From NCBI GenBank assembly GCA_016763815.1, contig JAESTB010000330.1, positions 1 to 14,802 on the forward strand: 14,802 nt of DNA, given 5' to 3'. Positions within the stretch are counted from its first letter, which is position 1. Each line of letters starts with the position of its first letter. Source of the DNA: Arenicella sp. (GTDB lineage Bacteria > Pseudomonadota > Gammaproteobacteria > Arenicellales > Arenicellaceae). Shown piece after piece: positions 14,025 to 14,802 of this stretch. Below the pieces are notes generated by a model that had not been told where the DNA came from, did no database searches, and saw nothing but the letters and a program-made list of their open reading frames with translations. The position numbers and the translations under genes were made by a program.

Positions 14025-14802
14025 ATGAGCAACGCGCTAGACAATCAATACCAGCCTTCGAAAATTGAACAAGCGATCTACCAACGCTGGGAGGCCAATA
14101 ATAACTTCGCCGCACGTGAGTCGGAGACCGCTTATTGCATCGCAATTCCGCCGCCGAATGTCACCGGCAGCTTGCATATGGGCCATGCCTTCCAAGACAC
14201 AATCATGGATTTACTAACACGCTACCATCGCATGAAAGGCGACCAAACCCTGTGGCAAGTGGGTACCGACCATGCGGGTATCGCAACGCAAATGGTGGTC
14301 GAACGCAGACTCGCAGTTGATGGCATCAACCGTCATGATCTAGGGCGCGAAAAGTTCATCGAAAAGATTTGGCAATGGAAAGGCGAATCTGGTGGCACAA
14401 TAACCCGCCAACTTCGTCGAATGGGCGCGGCGATTGACTGGTCACGCGAGCGCTTCACCATGGATGATGGCTTGTCTAGCGCAGTGCAAAACGTATTTGT
14501 AAAACTGCATGACGAAGGCCTGATCTACCGAGGCAAACGCTTAGTCAACTGGGACCCAGTTCTACACACAGCGGTATCCGACTTAGAAGTTGAATCTAGC
14601 GAAGAAAATGGCCACATGTGGAGCCTTCGCTACCCGCTCACCGAGAACCCCGATGAATATCTTGTAGTCGCAACAACTCGCCCTGAAACGATGTTGGGCG
14701 ACAGCGCCGTTGCGGTACATCCTGACGACGAGCGTTTTAAGCATTTAGTCGGTAAGACCATTAACCTACCTCTAACGAATAGAAAAATACCCATCATCGC
14801 GG
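14025..14802 (+). CDS. valS: Valyl-tRNA synthetase, N-terminal part, cut by window edge
   Basis: ValS charges tRNA-Val and edits mischarged threonine. 259 residues are present, against about 950 in the full enzyme. The start ATG gives MSNALDNQYQPSKIEQAIYQ, collinear with the family. The class I HIGH signature appears as PPPNVTGSLHMGHA (42-55), followed by the characteristic WQVGTDHAGIATQ (78-90), RQLRRMGAAIDWSRERF (128-144) and the tRNA-synthetase I segment VNWDPVLHTAVSDLEVE. The editing (CP1) domain begins, with its TTRPETMLGD motif at 217-226. No clear Shine-Dalgarno sequence precedes the ATG. The KMSKS loop and anticodon-binding region lie beyond the right edge. Identification is firm. Confidence 0.97.
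   Translation, partial: MSNALDNQYQPSKIEQAIYQRWEANNNFAARESETAYCIAIPPPNVTGSLHMGHAFQDTIMDLLTRYHRMKGDQTLWQVGTDHAGIATQMVVERRLAVDGINRHDLGREKFIEKIWQWKGESGGTITRQLRRMGAAIDWSRERFTMDDGLSSAVQNVFVKLHDEGLIYRGKRLVNWDPVLHTAVSDLEVESSEENGHMWSLRYPLTENPDEYLVVATTRPETMLGDSAVAVHPDDERFKHLVGKTINLPLTNRKIPIIA

Overview
This window looks like core chromosome of a gammaproteobacterium with moderate GC content. The order lptF-lptG diverging from pepA-holC-valS, with an RDD-family membrane protein beside lptG, is typical of that class. The proteins also resemble gammaproteobacterial families (PykA-type pyruvate kinase, Fe-type SodB, HolC). I cannot name a genus from the sequence.

Layout, left to right. Positions 1-1960 hold the GMP branch of purine synthesis on the minus strand: guaB (IMP dehydrogenase) followed by the 5' part of guaA (GMP synthase), which runs off the left edge. 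guaB has a good sigma70-like promoter so close to its ATG that the mRNA is predicted to be leaderless. Positions 2058-3572 hold pyk (pyruvate kinase, minus), with a terminator behind it and a 15-bp palindrome upstream that resembles the operator of the carbon regulator HexR. Positions 3857-4440 hold sodB (plus), which is broken by a single-base frameshift. A bidirectional terminator lies between sodB and the next, convergent, operon.

Positions 4531-8144 hold a three-gene minus-strand operon with no firm function. Its members are a long coiled-coil protein that looks remotely TelA-like and is split by another single-base frameshift, a single-pass membrane protein of the DUF6384 type, and a 500-residue coiled-coil protein with a Gly/Arg-rich tail. 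I infer an envelope-associated complex. This is the least characterised part of the window.

Positions 8145-8698 are a 554-bp non-coding stretch with two perfect DnaA boxes in opposite orientation, two further consensus matches, and a 61-bp stretch that is about 90% A+T. It resembles a replication origin or another DnaA-controlled site. Positions 8699-9241 encode the RDD protein (plus). Positions 9281-11491 hold lptF-lptG (minus), the permease of the LPS export machine. Positions 11689-13632 hold pepA-holC (plus), leucyl aminopeptidase and the polymerase III chi subunit. After the strong terminator of that unit comes a 161-bp palindromic element (13747-13907) that starts exactly at the terminator's T-tract and looks like a MITE. 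The start of valS (14025 to the right edge) follows, with its own -10 element.

The genes are mostly housekeeping. The observations most worth following are the DnaA-box cluster, the uncharacterised coiled-coil operon, the palindromic element and the two frameshifts. Both frameshifts look like loss of one base next to a short homopolymer, so sequencing or assembly error must be considered before calling either gene dead.
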